A stretch of 64,000 bases of DNA from assembly GCA_021793645.1 (NCBI GenBank), contig JAJYSJ010000001.1, forward strand, positions 1-64,000, in the 5' to 3' direction. The translations under genes and the position numbers were made by a program. Shown here piece after piece: positions 1-7,432 of the stretch. The notes under the pieces are model-generated. The model did not search any database, had not been told where the DNA came from, and saw nothing but the letters and a program-made list of their open reading frames with translations. Position 1 is the first letter of the stretch; each line of letters begins with the position of its first letter. The stretch comes from Bacillota bacterium. GTDB lineage: Bacteria > Bacillota > Sulfobacillia > JAJZYS01 > JAJYTV01.

Positions 1-96
1 CATGGCTCTTCGCCATGCCATTTGGAATATCCTTGCTCAGTAGTTCCCTTAACTGGTGCTCGGACCCAGCTGGGTCAGCGGTCTGCTAAATTCGCT

Positions 97-414
97 CTAA
101 TCTCGATCGAGACATGCGAAATACCTGTCATAGACATGCCACCAAGGGCAGTCTGCTAACAGTTCTTCTACCTCGTACGCAATGTTCGGCCACTCGGACC
201 AATTGTTTTCGTCAGGCATGGTCAGGAGGACATCGCAAACTATCCCACGCTGCGCAGACCAACTAAGTCCACACTGATAGGCCAACGCTGGTAGGAAGTC
301 ACGAAGGGACTGAGGTGCATCATCGCGGATAGACACCGGCACCTCTGGCTCTTGATGCGGATAACGATCAGAAAACGTGCTCACTGCATCACCTTCTCCA
401 CTGACCGGACTCAT
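97..414 (-). CDS. AbiJ N-terminal-domain-like protein, probably truncated
   Basis: A 105-residue protein. Near its start it has FSDRY, and later a tryptophan-rich stretch (NNWSEWP, then PWWHVYDRYF). This pattern resembles the N-terminal domain found ahead of HEPN-type domains in AbiJ-like abortive-infection proteins (family resemblance from memory, not a search). Those proteins are normally two to three times longer, so the effector half is missing here. Beyond the stop at 97 the reading continues out of frame toward the window edge, which fits a broken gene. It lies 87 bp downstream of the GNAT gene on the same strand, in a patch less GC-rich than the core genome. Function as defence is inference only. 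Confidence 0.5.
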   Translation of the reverse strand: MSPVSGEGDAVSTFSDRYPHQEPEVPVSIRDDAPQSLRDFLPALAYQCGLSWSAQRGIVCDVLLTMPDENNWSEWPNIAYEVEELLADCPWWHVYDRYFACLDRD

Positions 415-501
415 GATTGGTTTCGTCCGAAGGAAGGAGTCCGCCTCTTGCCCGATTCCCCAGTTATGTCCACTCGCGAAGATGCGCGATAAGATAAATT
501 A

Positions 502-1206
502 TCAGGCATTGTTAGGGGACGAGTCTTCGCCTTGTCTTATCGGCCCTTCAAGGATTGGGAGACTGCCTGTAAGCTGGTTTAGGCCCTTCCAGAAATCCCG
601 ATTCGGGTCAAACCACAGGTATCCCGCTGGCGCGTTCGGAATCTGGCGAAACCCGAAACGTCGATACAAGCGGCGAAGTTTCCGTGTCAGTTCCGGCACG
701 TTATGCTCCACCGTGCCTCCAGTTCCGTCTATCGGCACTGCAGCCAGGGTCGCGATCGCGCCGGAGGAAAGCATAGGTAGGCCAACGCGCATGAGTGTCG
801 TCGCGATACCTGCGGATCGTACGGCCGGTTCCACCCAGAGTCGGTCCACGTACAGCATCCCCATCGCAAGATCGAACGCTTCTCGCCAAAACGCTCGGGG
901 TTCGACTGTCCCTTTGCGGAAGAAAAGTGCGTCATGCATCTCTCCGGTGACGTCTGCGTGGCCATCGAGCAGGTCAAATAGCGGGACGCCCTCCTCAATG
1001 GCTTTGGCGAAATCGAAATACGTACACTTCATGGTCCCAAGGACTACATCACCGAGGTCCGTGCCTGTGTCCCGGTAGGTAAAGAGTTCGGCCACTCGTT
1101 CCTCGTCATAACTCGGATCCACAAATCTCGTGATCGTGGTGCGTACAAGACACTCGCCCAGATTTCCGGGAATGTCCGATCTCAGCGCCAAAAGTGGCAC
1201 TTGCAC
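502..1206 (-). CDS. GNAT-family N-acetyltransferase-like protein
   Basis: A 234-residue protein of GNAT type. Residues around 120-140 read LYVDRLWVEPAVRSAGIAT, which matches the acetyl-CoA-binding motif A (beta strand followed by an R/Q-x-x-G-x-G/A loop). A later LRRLYRRFGF segment matches the C-terminal conserved motif of the fold. The N-terminal half is not a standard GNAT core and may carry substrate specificity. The substrate cannot be predicted. Codon usage and base composition are less GC-biased than the dcw genes, and with the AbiJ-like fragment it forms the accessory patch next to tRNA-Ala. The start at 1206 is the first ATG but no strong ribosome site is visible. Confidence 0.6.
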   Translation of the reverse strand: MQVPLLALRSDIPGNLGECLVRTTITRFVDPSYDEERVAELFTYRDTGTDLGDVVLGTMKCTYFDFAKAIEEGVPLFDLLDGHADVTGEMHDALFFRKGTVEPRAFWREAFDLAMGMLYVDRLWVEPAVRSAGIATTLMRVGLPMLSSGAIATLAAVPIDGTGGTVEHNVPELTRKLRRLYRRFGFRQIPNAPAGYLWFDPNRDFWKGLNQLTGSLPILEGPIRQGEDSSPNNA

Positions 1207-1429
1207 ATGTCAGCACCTCTATTACGTGTTCCCACCATTTTACTGCTGGATGCCCTGCTCGGCCAGGACCGGCGCTCCCTACTAGGTGAGGGTAGTACGA
1301 GATCAAAGCGGGATCCAGTGTCGCGGAACGGCGGCACCCTGGCAGGGCCTTTACATGGGAACATCTGGGCGCATCGAAAACGAGCCTGCTGTGCCGTCAA
1401 CATAACGCGATCGGCTGCTCCCGAAAAGC

Positions 1430-1450
1430 GTTAGCAAATCCGTTAGCAAA
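1430..1450. repeat. Tandem GTTAGCAAA repeats, integrase arm-site-like
   Basis: GTTAGCAAA occurs at 1430-1438 and again at 1442-1450, a 12-base period, flanked by the inverted bases GCGTT and AACGC. Short direct repeats of this kind beside a tRNA attachment site resemble arm-type binding sites of tyrosine integrases. The link to an integrase is inference, since no integrase gene is in the window. Confidence 0.4.
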
Positions 1451-1458
1451 CGCATAAA

Positions 1459-1485
1459 TCCGGCCCCACGAGGTGTGAGGCCGGA
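1459..1485 (-). terminator. Inverted repeat downstream of tRNA-Ala, possible terminator
   Basis: TCCGGCC at 1459-1465 pairs with GGCCGGA at 1479-1485. The stem extends by CAC/GTG after one mismatch. Read on the minus strand the hairpin lies about 35 bases past the tRNA 3' end and is followed by a short TTTATG tract, so it may end the tRNA transcript. The T-run is weak, so another role at the attachment junction is possible. Confidence 0.4.
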
Positions 1486-1519
1486 CCCCCGAAACCCGCA
1501 TTGCAAAGCCATTTAAACT

Positions 1520-1595
1520 TGGTGGAGGCGCGGGGATTCGAACCCCGGACCTATTGATTGCGAACCAATTGCTCTCCCAGCTGAGCTACGCCCCC
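1520..1595 (-). tRNA. tRNA-Ala (anticodon CGC)
   Basis: The reverse complement folds as a complete 76-base cloverleaf. The acceptor stem GGGGGCG pairs with CGCCTCC and includes the G3-U70 wobble pair that marks alanine tRNAs. The D-arm carries GCTC/GAGC. The anticodon loop TTCGCAA gives anticodon CGC, reading GCG codons. The T-arm has CGGGG-TTCGAAT-CCCCG, and the 3' CCA is encoded. The lower-coordinate side of its 3' end is where the accessory patch begins. Confidence 0.96.
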
Positions 1596-1608
1596 AAGCG
1601 CAGGAATC

Positions 1609-1637
1609 ATGATAACGCGGTCTCTTGCGGGCGTCAA
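1609..1637 (-). promoter_or_regulatory. Sigma-A promoter for tRNA-Ala
   Basis: On the minus strand TTGACG (1632-1637) is followed after exactly 17 bases by TATCAT (1609-1614). These are near-consensus -35 and -10 boxes. Transcription would start about 1602, a few bases upstream of the mature tRNA 5' end at 1595. Confidence 0.75.
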
Positions 1638-1782
1638 GGCGACTCGGCTGTGGGATGGTATTTACTTCCGAACAAGACGCTGGGACAACATGCAATTGTT
1701 GTTACGCACTTGAAGGGATGGGAACGATACCGCCGAAACGACGGCTAGAGGACCGACTAGGGTCTTTGAGGGAGGCAGGCAC

Positions 1783-1953
1783 ATGGATGAGCAGCATCGT
1801 CTCATCGAGTTCCTCTGCGCCGGCTGCGGTGCACAGGGCCTGACCCAAAGTCAGCGGGTGGTACAGCCGATTCAGGAGATTCGGTGCCCTACCTGTGGTC
1901 ACCCACTCCACCTCCTAGCAGTGACCGATCATCACGAGCCGATCGCCGTCTAA
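1783..1953 (+). CDS. Small zinc-ribbon protein (56 aa)
   Basis: ATG at 1783 follows a good ribosome site (GAGGGAGG, spacing about 7) and opens a 56-codon frame. Two cysteine pairs, CAGC near residue 12 and CPTC near residue 35, form a Cx2C...Cx2C arrangement expected to bind one zinc ion. Such small zinc ribbons often serve as nucleic-acid or protein adaptors, but nothing here identifies its partner. A strong rho-independent terminator follows at 1970, so it is a single-gene unit ahead of the dcw cluster. It is easily missed because of its length. Confidence 0.72.
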   Translation: MDEQHRLIEFLCAGCGAQGLTQSQRVVQPIQEIRCPTCGHPLHLLAVTDHHEPIAV

Positions 1954-1969
1954 CATCAGATAGCTCGGA

Positions 1970-2011
1970 CCGGGCGCACCTCATGGTGCGTCCGGACTTT
2001 TTTGCTTTTTC
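1970..2011 (+). terminator. Rho-independent terminator after the zinc-ribbon gene
   Basis: An 11-bp stem (1970-1980 with 1985-1995, one G-T pair) closes a TCAT loop and is followed by ACTTTTTT and a second run of five T. It separates the small zinc-ribbon gene from the mraZ transcription unit. Confidence 0.88.
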
Positions 2012-2054
2012 GTGGAGGAAAGAGCAGGAGAACTCTGCAAGAAGGAGAACCAAG

Positions 2055-2084
2055 TGGGGGAAAGTGGGGAGACGTGGTGGAGAG
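2055..2084 (+). promoter_or_regulatory. MraZ operator: 10-bp-spaced TGGGG repeats
   Basis: Three direct repeats begin at 2055 (TGGGG), 2065 (TGGGG) and 2075 (TGGTG), each exactly 10 bases apart, ending 14 bases before the mraZ start codon. MraZ is known in other bacteria to bind promoter-proximal TGGGN direct repeats with this 10-base period and to repress its own operon. The site therefore predicts autoregulation of the whole dcw cluster. The third repeat is imperfect. Confidence 0.8.
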
Positions 2085-2097
2085 GGGGGCGACGCGC

Positions 2098-2535
2098 ATG
2101 TTCATGGGGGAGTTCCGCCACAGCTTGGACGACAAGGGTCGGCTGTTCATCCCCGCGCGCATGCGCGAGCAACTCGGATCCCGATTCGTCATCACGAAAG
2201 GGCTCGACCGCTGTCTCTTCCTTTATTCCGGCCGCGAGTGGGAAGGCGTCGAGGAGAAGCTCGGCCAGCTGCCGCTGACCAGCGGTGAAGCGCGGGCCTT
2301 CGCGCGATTCTTCTTCTCCGGTGCGAGCGAGTGCGAGCCGGACAAGCAGGGCAGAATCCTGGTGCCGCAGGTGCTGCGCGAATACGCAAACCTTTCGAAG
2401 GATGCGGTAATTGTCGGCGTCGCGACACGGGTTGAAATCTGGCCGCAGGAAGGCTGGGAGCACTACGCCGGAGAGGCGCAGGCGTCGCCAGAGGAACTTG
2501 CGGAAAACCTGGGAAGGCTGGGACTCCTCAAATGA
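2098..2535 (+). CDS. mraZ: Transcriptional regulator MraZ
   Basis: A 145-residue MraZ/AbrB-fold DNA-binding protein. It begins MFMGEFRHSLDDKGRLFIPA, the characteristic family N-terminus, and has the second half-repeat around DKQGRILVP near residue 80. The first ATG of this pair at 2098 was chosen because family members start at this residue and a GGAGAGGGGGG ribosome site precedes it. MraZ heads dcw clusters and represses them through TGGGN repeats, which are seen just upstream. It overlaps rsmH by four bases. Confidence 0.95.
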   Translation: MFMGEFRHSLDDKGRLFIPARMREQLGSRFVITKGLDRCLFLYSGREWEGVEEKLGQLPLTSGEARAFARFFFSGASECEPDKQGRILVPQVLREYANLSKDAVIVGVATRVEIWPQEGWEHYAGEAQASPEELAENLGRLGLLK

Positions 2536-3404
2536 GACCGATTCACCAGCCAGTGCTGCTGTCCGAGGTCCTTCAGGAGCTTGCTCTGCAGCAGGGCAGC
2601 ACGGTCATCGACTGCACGGTCGGCTTCGGTGGGCATGCGATTGCGCTGTATGCAGCCATCAGTCCAGCGGGTCGGCTTCTCGGTATCGACCAGGACCCTG
2701 ACGCACTGGCCTCCGCTCGTCAGCGCTTGCCAGAAGCGGTCGTGCTCCGGCACGGAAACTTTCGCGAGGTCGCGCGCATTGCGGGCGAGGAAGGGTTCAC
2801 GCCTGCAGACGCGATCGTTTTCGATCTCGGCGTCTCGTCGGCGCAGATCGACCGGCCCGAACGCGGCTTCTCCTTTCGCGCTGATGGCCCGCTCGACATG
2901 CGGATGGACCCGACGCAAGCCGTGTCCGCGGAGACTGTCGTCAACGAGTGGGACGTCTCGGAGCTTGAGCGCATCATCCGGGACTACGGAGAGGAACGCC
3001 ATGCACGACGCGTTGCGCAGAGGATCGTCGAGCACCGGCCGATCCGAACGACGAAGGATCTGCGCGCGATCGTAGCGAGCGCCGTGCCAGCCTCGCCGCA
3101 CATGGGGCATCCCGCGCGCCGGACCTTCCAGGCGCTGCGCATCGCGGTCAATGACGAATTGGGTGCGCTGGCGACCGCCCTGGACGAAGTTGCGGATATG
3201 GTGAAGCCCGGCGGGCGCGTCGCGGTGATCAGCTTCCACTCCCTCGAAGACCGGATCGTCAAGCGGCGATTCCAACTCCCGCCCTACGAGCAGACGACCA
3301 AAAAGCCCATGCAGGCGACGCAAGCCGAACGCGAGCGCAATCCGAGGGCGCGTAGTGCCAAGCTTCGGGTCGCAGTCGTTCTTCCCAAAGACCAGGAGGC
3401 ATAG
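2532..3404 (+). CDS. rsmH: 16S rRNA (cytosine-1402 N4) methyltransferase
   Basis: A 290-residue RsmH (MraW), normal length for the family. It uses S-adenosylmethionine to methylate N4 of C1402 in 16S rRNA. The SAM-binding motif DCTVGFGGHA lies at about residues 30-39, and GIDQDPDAL follows near 60. The C-terminal half has the typical VISFHSLEDRIVKRRF motif. The start ATG overlaps the mraZ stop (ATGA), indicating translational coupling as second gene of the dcw operon. Confidence 0.96.
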   Translation: MRPIHQPVLLSEVLQELALQQGSTVIDCTVGFGGHAIALYAAISPAGRLLGIDQDPDALASARQRLPEAVVLRHGNFREVARIAGEEGFTPADAIVFDLGVSSAQIDRPERGFSFRADGPLDMRMDPTQAVSAETVVNEWDVSELERIIRDYGEERHARRVAQRIVEHRPIRTTKDLRAIVASAVPASPHMGHPARRTFQALRIAVNDELGALATALDEVADMVKPGGRVAVISFHSLEDRIVKRRFQLPPYEQTTKKPMQATQAERERNPRARSAKLRVAVVLPKDQEA

Positions 3405-3406
3405 CG

Positions 3407-3841
3407 ATGATCCCGGAAAGACGCCTAAAAGAAGAAGCGCAAGCGCCAATCAGGAAGGTCGCTCCAAGAACCCGGCCCGGTATGGGACGCTTTGTCACGC
3501 GTCTCATGGTGACGGTGGGAATCGCGATCTTCGCGGTCTCACGGTTCGCCGTCGCTGCGCAGGCCGGCTACCAGTTGGATTCGCTGCGCGGACAACTGAC
3601 CGTGGCCCAGGCCAAGGAAGCCAATTTGAAAGGCCGGGTCGCCATGCTGACCTCGACGCAGCGCCTCGTAGCGGAAGCGCCGAAGCTGAAGCTGGGTTCT
3701 GCTTCGACGGTATTGGCGGTGTCGGTTCCTTCCGCAGCAGTGAAGACGGCGACGCCTGTGCATTACGCGAAGCGCAGCGGATTCTTGAAGGCAATCGGCG
3801 CCGTGATCCAGGCCATCGCGGATGAGGTGGCCCGGATGTAG
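3407..3841 (+). CDS. ftsL: Cell division protein FtsL-like
   Basis: A 144-residue bitopic membrane protein. It has a basic cytoplasmic N-terminus, one membrane segment at about residues 28-50 and an external region able to form a short coiled coil. Sequence conservation in FtsL is weak, so the call rests on this topology and on its exact position between rsmH and the division transpeptidase, 2 bases after rsmH. FtsL works with DivIB and DivIC at the septum. The C-terminal extension beyond the coil is somewhat longer than usual. Confidence 0.75.
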   Translation: MIPERRLKEEAQAPIRKVAPRTRPGMGRFVTRLMVTVGIAIFAVSRFAVAAQAGYQLDSLRGQLTVAQAKEANLKGRVAMLTSTQRLVAEAPKLKLGSASTVLAVSVPSAAVKTATPVHYAKRSGFLKAIGAVIQAIADEVARM

Positions 3842-3865
3842 CGCCTCCAAATGGGGAGGATGCCT

Positions 3866-5926
3866 GTGCCACCGACCAGCAAGCAGCGGCGCCGCATCTT
3901 CGCGGCGCTCCTTTTGGTATTGCTCGTCTGCGCCGCGCTTTTGGTGCGCACGGGCTACGTCATGCTCGTGCGGGGACCGGAACTCGCGCACGCTGGAAGG
4001 TCCGTGCGCATCCGTCAGGTTCCTGTCGGCGCCCCTCGCGGACAGGTGATCACTGCCGATGGCGCTGTGCTTGCAGCCTCGAAGACAACCTACGCACTGT
4101 ACGCTGTGCCTGCGCAGGTCAAGTCACCCGACCTCGCCGCGCAGGCCCTCTCTTCGGTGCTCGGGATACCGGCGGATCGGCTTCAAGGGCTCCTGAGCCG
4201 TCGGGTGGCGATCGTCTGGCTGCAGCGCAGGATGACAGATCAGCAGGTCAGCGAGGTTCGCTCACTAGGCATCGTCGGCATCGGCCTCGCGCCGCAGACT
4301 GCACAGGTCTTTCCCTATGGTGCCTTGGCGGGGGCGACGCTCGGTTTCACCGGCATCGACAACCAGGGACTTGAGGGGCTCGAACGCACGTACGACAGTG
4401 CCCTTCGCGGCACGAGCGGATCGATCGGAATCGAGATGGACGCCCGCAATGGCCCGCTTCCCGAGCCGCGCGTGACCTACAAGGCACCTGTCCCTGGCAA
4501 CTCCTTGGTGCTGACCCTGCGCGCGGATGTGCAGCGCATCGCGGAGGAAGCTGCCGCGACGGCGCGCGCGGACACTGGGGCGAAGGCCGTTCAGGTCATC
4601 GTGATGGACACGAGGACATCCGCCATCTTGGGCTTGGCGATTGACCCCTCCTACAACCCGGCGTCCTTTGGGCAGTACAGCACTGCCCAGCGCCGGAACA
4701 CGGTCGTCAGCGATGTATTGCCGCCCGGGTCGACGTTCAAGGCGATCACGACTGCGTCCGCCCTCGCTGCAGGCGTCGTGACGCCCCAAAGCCCCTTCTT
4801 CGACCCAGGGTTCGTCCGGGTCGATGGCATCCCTGTGCACTGCTGGAAGGCGGGCGGACACGGCGCGATCGACTTCGGAGACGTGGTTGCCAAGTCGTGC
4901 AACGTCGGGTTCGTCGAGGTCGGACTGAGGCTCGGGGTGCAGCGGTTCTACGATTACCTCAAGGCCTTCCATGTGATCGGCCTCACGCACGTCGACCTGC
5001 CCGGCGAAGCCCGTGCCATCGTACCACCGCAGCGACTGGTGAAGCCGATCGACCTGGCAACCATGGCATTCGGCCAGACACTGGCCCTATCGCCGATCGA
5101 GCTGATCTCCGCGATCAGCGCGATCGCGGATGGAGGAATCTGGCATACACCCCACGTAATGAAGGAAATCATCTCGCCTGCCGGGAAAGTAGTACAGCAG
5201 TGGTCTGATTCCGGCACGCGCATCGTGCCGCAGGCGGCCGCTCAGGTTGCGGTGAATCTGCTTGAGGGCGTCGTGACGCGCGGCAGCGGAAGACCGGCCC
5301 AGATTCCGGGCTACAAGTTGGCGGGGAAGACCGGGACGGCGCAAGCGGTGATCAATGGGCGCTACGTGGAAGGGAAGTACATCTCGTCCTTCGTCGGATT
5401 CGGCCCCGCGTCTTCGCCGCAAGTTGCGATGCTCGTGGAGATCTTCGAACCGGTAGGCCCTTACTATGGCGGCCAGATCGCCGCTCCTGTGGTGGGCCGC
5501 GCGATGGCGCAGGTGCTGGCCGCACTGAAGATAGCCCCTGACGTCACACCGCCAACGCCCATCCCCGATCTCTTGGGTCAGACGGCGACGCAGGCCCAGC
5601 AGGCCTTGACGTCTGCGGGCATGCGGGCCACTCTTCTCGGTCAGGGTGTGCGCGTGACATCCCAATTCCCGCCCGCTGGTGCTGCGGTGACCCCGGGAGC
5701 CCGCGTGCTCGTGTACCTTGGCGCCGGCGGCAACGTGACTGTCCCCCAATTGACAGGCCTCACTGTATCGCAGGCTGGCTTGATCCTCGGACGGCTCGGC
5801 CTGATACTGCATGTGACTGGCGACGGAGTCATCGTACAGCAGGAACCGCAAGCCGGAGCCACTCTGCCGCGGGGCGCAGCGGTGGCAGTGGTGGCCAAAG
5901 AGCCGCCTGCGGCGCATAACACGTAG
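3866..5926 (+). CDS. Class B penicillin-binding protein with two PASTA domains (PBP2B/SpoVD type)
   Basis: A division or spore-cortex peptidoglycan transpeptidase. One membrane anchor near the N-terminus is followed by the dimerisation domain and the transpeptidase domain. Catalytic motifs are SxxK (STFK, Ser about 289), SxN (SCN, about 344) and KTG (about 488). Two C-terminal PASTA repeats begin near IPDLLGQ and VPQLTGL. GTG at 3866 is preferred because GGGGAGG ends 6 bases upstream; an in-frame ATG at 3851 has no ribosome site. Bacillus subtilis has two such genes here (pbpB and spoVD); this genome has one at the locus, and the two PASTA repeats favour a PbpB-like identity. Confidence 0.9.
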   Translation: MPPTSKQRRRIFAALLLVLLVCAALLVRTGYVMLVRGPELAHAGRSVRIRQVPVGAPRGQVITADGAVLAASKTTYALYAVPAQVKSPDLAAQALSSVLGIPADRLQGLLSRRVAIVWLQRRMTDQQVSEVRSLGIVGIGLAPQTAQVFPYGALAGATLGFTGIDNQGLEGLERTYDSALRGTSGSIGIEMDARNGPLPEPRVTYKAPVPGNSLVLTLRADVQRIAEEAAATARADTGAKAVQVIVMDTRTSAILGLAIDPSYNPASFGQYSTAQRRNTVVSDVLPPGSTFKAITTASALAAGVVTPQSPFFDPGFVRVDGIPVHCWKAGGHGAIDFGDVVAKSCNVGFVEVGLRLGVQRFYDYLKAFHVIGLTHVDLPGEARAIVPPQRLVKPIDLATMAFGQTLALSPIELISAISAIADGGIWHTPHVMKEIISPAGKVVQQWSDSGTRIVPQAAAQVAVNLLEGVVTRGSGRPAQIPGYKLAGKTGTAQAVINGRYVEGKYISSFVGFGPASSPQVAMLVEIFEPVGPYYGGQIAAPVVGRAMAQVLAALKIAPDVTPPTPIPDLLGQTATQAQQALTSAGMRATLLGQGVRVTSQFPPAGAAVTPGARVLVYLGAGGNVTVPQLTGLTVSQAGLILGRLGLILHVTGDGVIVQQEPQAGATLPRGAAVAVVAKEPPAAHNT

Positions 5927-5980
5927 ACGAGATTCCCATACTGGAAAACGAAGCCAGTCGAGCCGGCTTGGAGGTGCACC

Positions 5981-7432
5981 TTGCTCCTCACGCAATTGTC
6001 CCAGGGCATCGGTCGAATGGTCGGGCCGGACGTTGAGGTCCGGGACGTGCAGCACGATTCCCGGGATTGCCGGCCTGGCGATCTGTACTGTGCCGTCGTC
6101 GGCCGAGTGCATGACGGGCACTCATTCATCGCGGATGCCTTGCGCAGGGGTGCGGCCGCAGTCTGTGTCAGCGATCCCTCCGCTGTCCCGCCGGGTGTGC
6201 CAGGTCTCCTGGTCGAGGATACTCGGCAGGTGCTGGGACCCTTTTCGGCGCGCATCCACGGGGACCCGACGCAACGGCTCCGGGTCTTTGGTGTGACGGG
6301 CACGAACGGCAAGACTACCACAACCTACCTTTTGCGTCACATCCTGCGCCTCGGAGGCCGCAAGGTAGACCTTGTCGGTACGGTGGAGCGGACCGTCGGG
6401 GGCGTCACCCACCACTCGAAGCGCACGACTCCGGAAGCGACTGATTTGCAGCGCTGGTTCGGTGAGATGCTGCAGGTCGGGACCCAGGATGTCACGATGG
6501 AGGTCTCTTCCCACGCCCTAGACCTCGGACGGGTCATCGGGGTGCGCTTTGCAGGCGCTGTGTTCACGAACCTGACCCAGGACCACCTGGATTACCACGG
6601 TACGCTCGAACGTTATCTGGAGGCGAAATTGTTGCTGTTCGATGCGCTGGACCCCGCAGCGTTCGGGGTGGTGAACGCTGATGACGCGGCGGCAGAGCGT
6701 TTCGTGAGGCATACGCGCGCGCGCATCCTGCGCTTCTCGGTGCAGGGTCCGTCCGACGTGTACGTGAAGGATCTCGAGCTTGGCCCTCGGGGCAGCCGCT
6801 TCGTCCTTGCCTTGCCCGGATCGGAGACCCAGGTCTCCCTGCCGATCGCGGGAATCTTCAATGTTCAGAACGCGATCGCGGCTGCGGCAGTCGCGCACGC
6901 GGCGGGCATCTCCGCCGAGGCTGTAGCGGAGGCGCTGGCAAGTGCGGAGCCGCCACCGGGACGCTTCCAGCGAATCGACCGCGGACAGCCGTTTGAGGTG
7001 GTCGTCGACTACGCCCATACGCCGGACGGCATCGAAAAGCTGCTGCGCGCTGCTCGAGAGATTACGCATGGGCGGGTTTTGATCGTATTCGGGTGCGGCG
7101 GTGACAGAGACCGTGGCAAGCGACCCCTGATGGGAGCGCTCGCGGGAGAGCTCGCTGATCGGGTCTTCCTCACGAGCGACAACCCACGTTCCGAAGATCC
7201 CGAGCGCATTATCGACGCGATCGCTCACGGCCTCGAAAGCCAGGGCCGCATGGACTACCTTCGCATCATCGACCGCACCGAGGCGATCCGCGCTGCTGTC
7301 GCCGAGGCGCGACCGGGGGACATCCTGGTCATCGCCGGCAAGGGGCATGAGGACTACCAACTGGTTGGGGACCAAGTCCTGCATTTCGACGACCGCGAGG
7401 AGGCAGCCCGAGCGCTGGAGGAGATTCGGTGA
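5981..7432 (+). CDS. murE: UDP-MurNAc-tripeptide synthetase (meso-diaminopimelate adding)
   Basis: A 483-residue Mur ligase that adds the third amino acid to the peptidoglycan stem peptide in the cytoplasm using ATP. The P-loop TGTNGKTTTT is near residue 107. A DNPR motif (SDNPRSEDP) near 400 is the signature for meso-diaminopimelate rather than lysine. The start is TTG at 5981, 7 bases after GGAGG, as no ATG fits. It overlaps murF by four bases. Confidence 0.95.
   Translation: MLLTQLSQGIGRMVGPDVEVRDVQHDSRDCRPGDLYCAVVGRVHDGHSFIADALRRGAAAVCVSDPSAVPPGVPGLLVEDTRQVLGPFSARIHGDPTQRLRVFGVTGTNGKTTTTYLLRHILRLGGRKVDLVGTVERTVGGVTHHSKRTTPEATDLQRWFGEMLQVGTQDVTMEVSSHALDLGRVIGVRFAGAVFTNLTQDHLDYHGTLERYLEAKLLLFDALDPAAFGVVNADDAAAERFVRHTRARILRFSVQGPSDVYVKDLELGPRGSRFVLALPGSETQVSLPIAGIFNVQNAIAAAAVAHAAGISAEAVAEALASAEPPPGRFQRIDRGQPFEVVVDYAHTPDGIEKLLRAAREITHGRVLIVFGCGGDRDRGKRPLMGALAGELADRVFLTSDNPRSEDPERIIDAIAHGLESQGRMDYLRIIDRTEAIRAAVAEARPGDILVIAGKGHEDYQLVGDQVLHFDDREEAARALEEIR

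Larger units (their letters stand above)
1207..1519. other. Non-coding junction between accessory patch and tRNA-Ala
   Basis: No convincing gene is seen in these 313 bases. The stretch holds a pair of GTTAGCAAA direct repeats, an 11-bp inverted repeat and then the 3' end of tRNA-Ala. Short open frames here lack ribosome sites and recognisable protein motifs. The arrangement, with an accessory region starting exactly at a tRNA 3' end, is typical of the attachment-site side of an integrated element whose integrase gene has been lost. Confidence 0.45.

Noticed and set aside
377-1078. 233-codon plus-strand open frame
   Set aside because: It is antisense to the GNAT gene, has no ribosome site and no recognisable protein motif.
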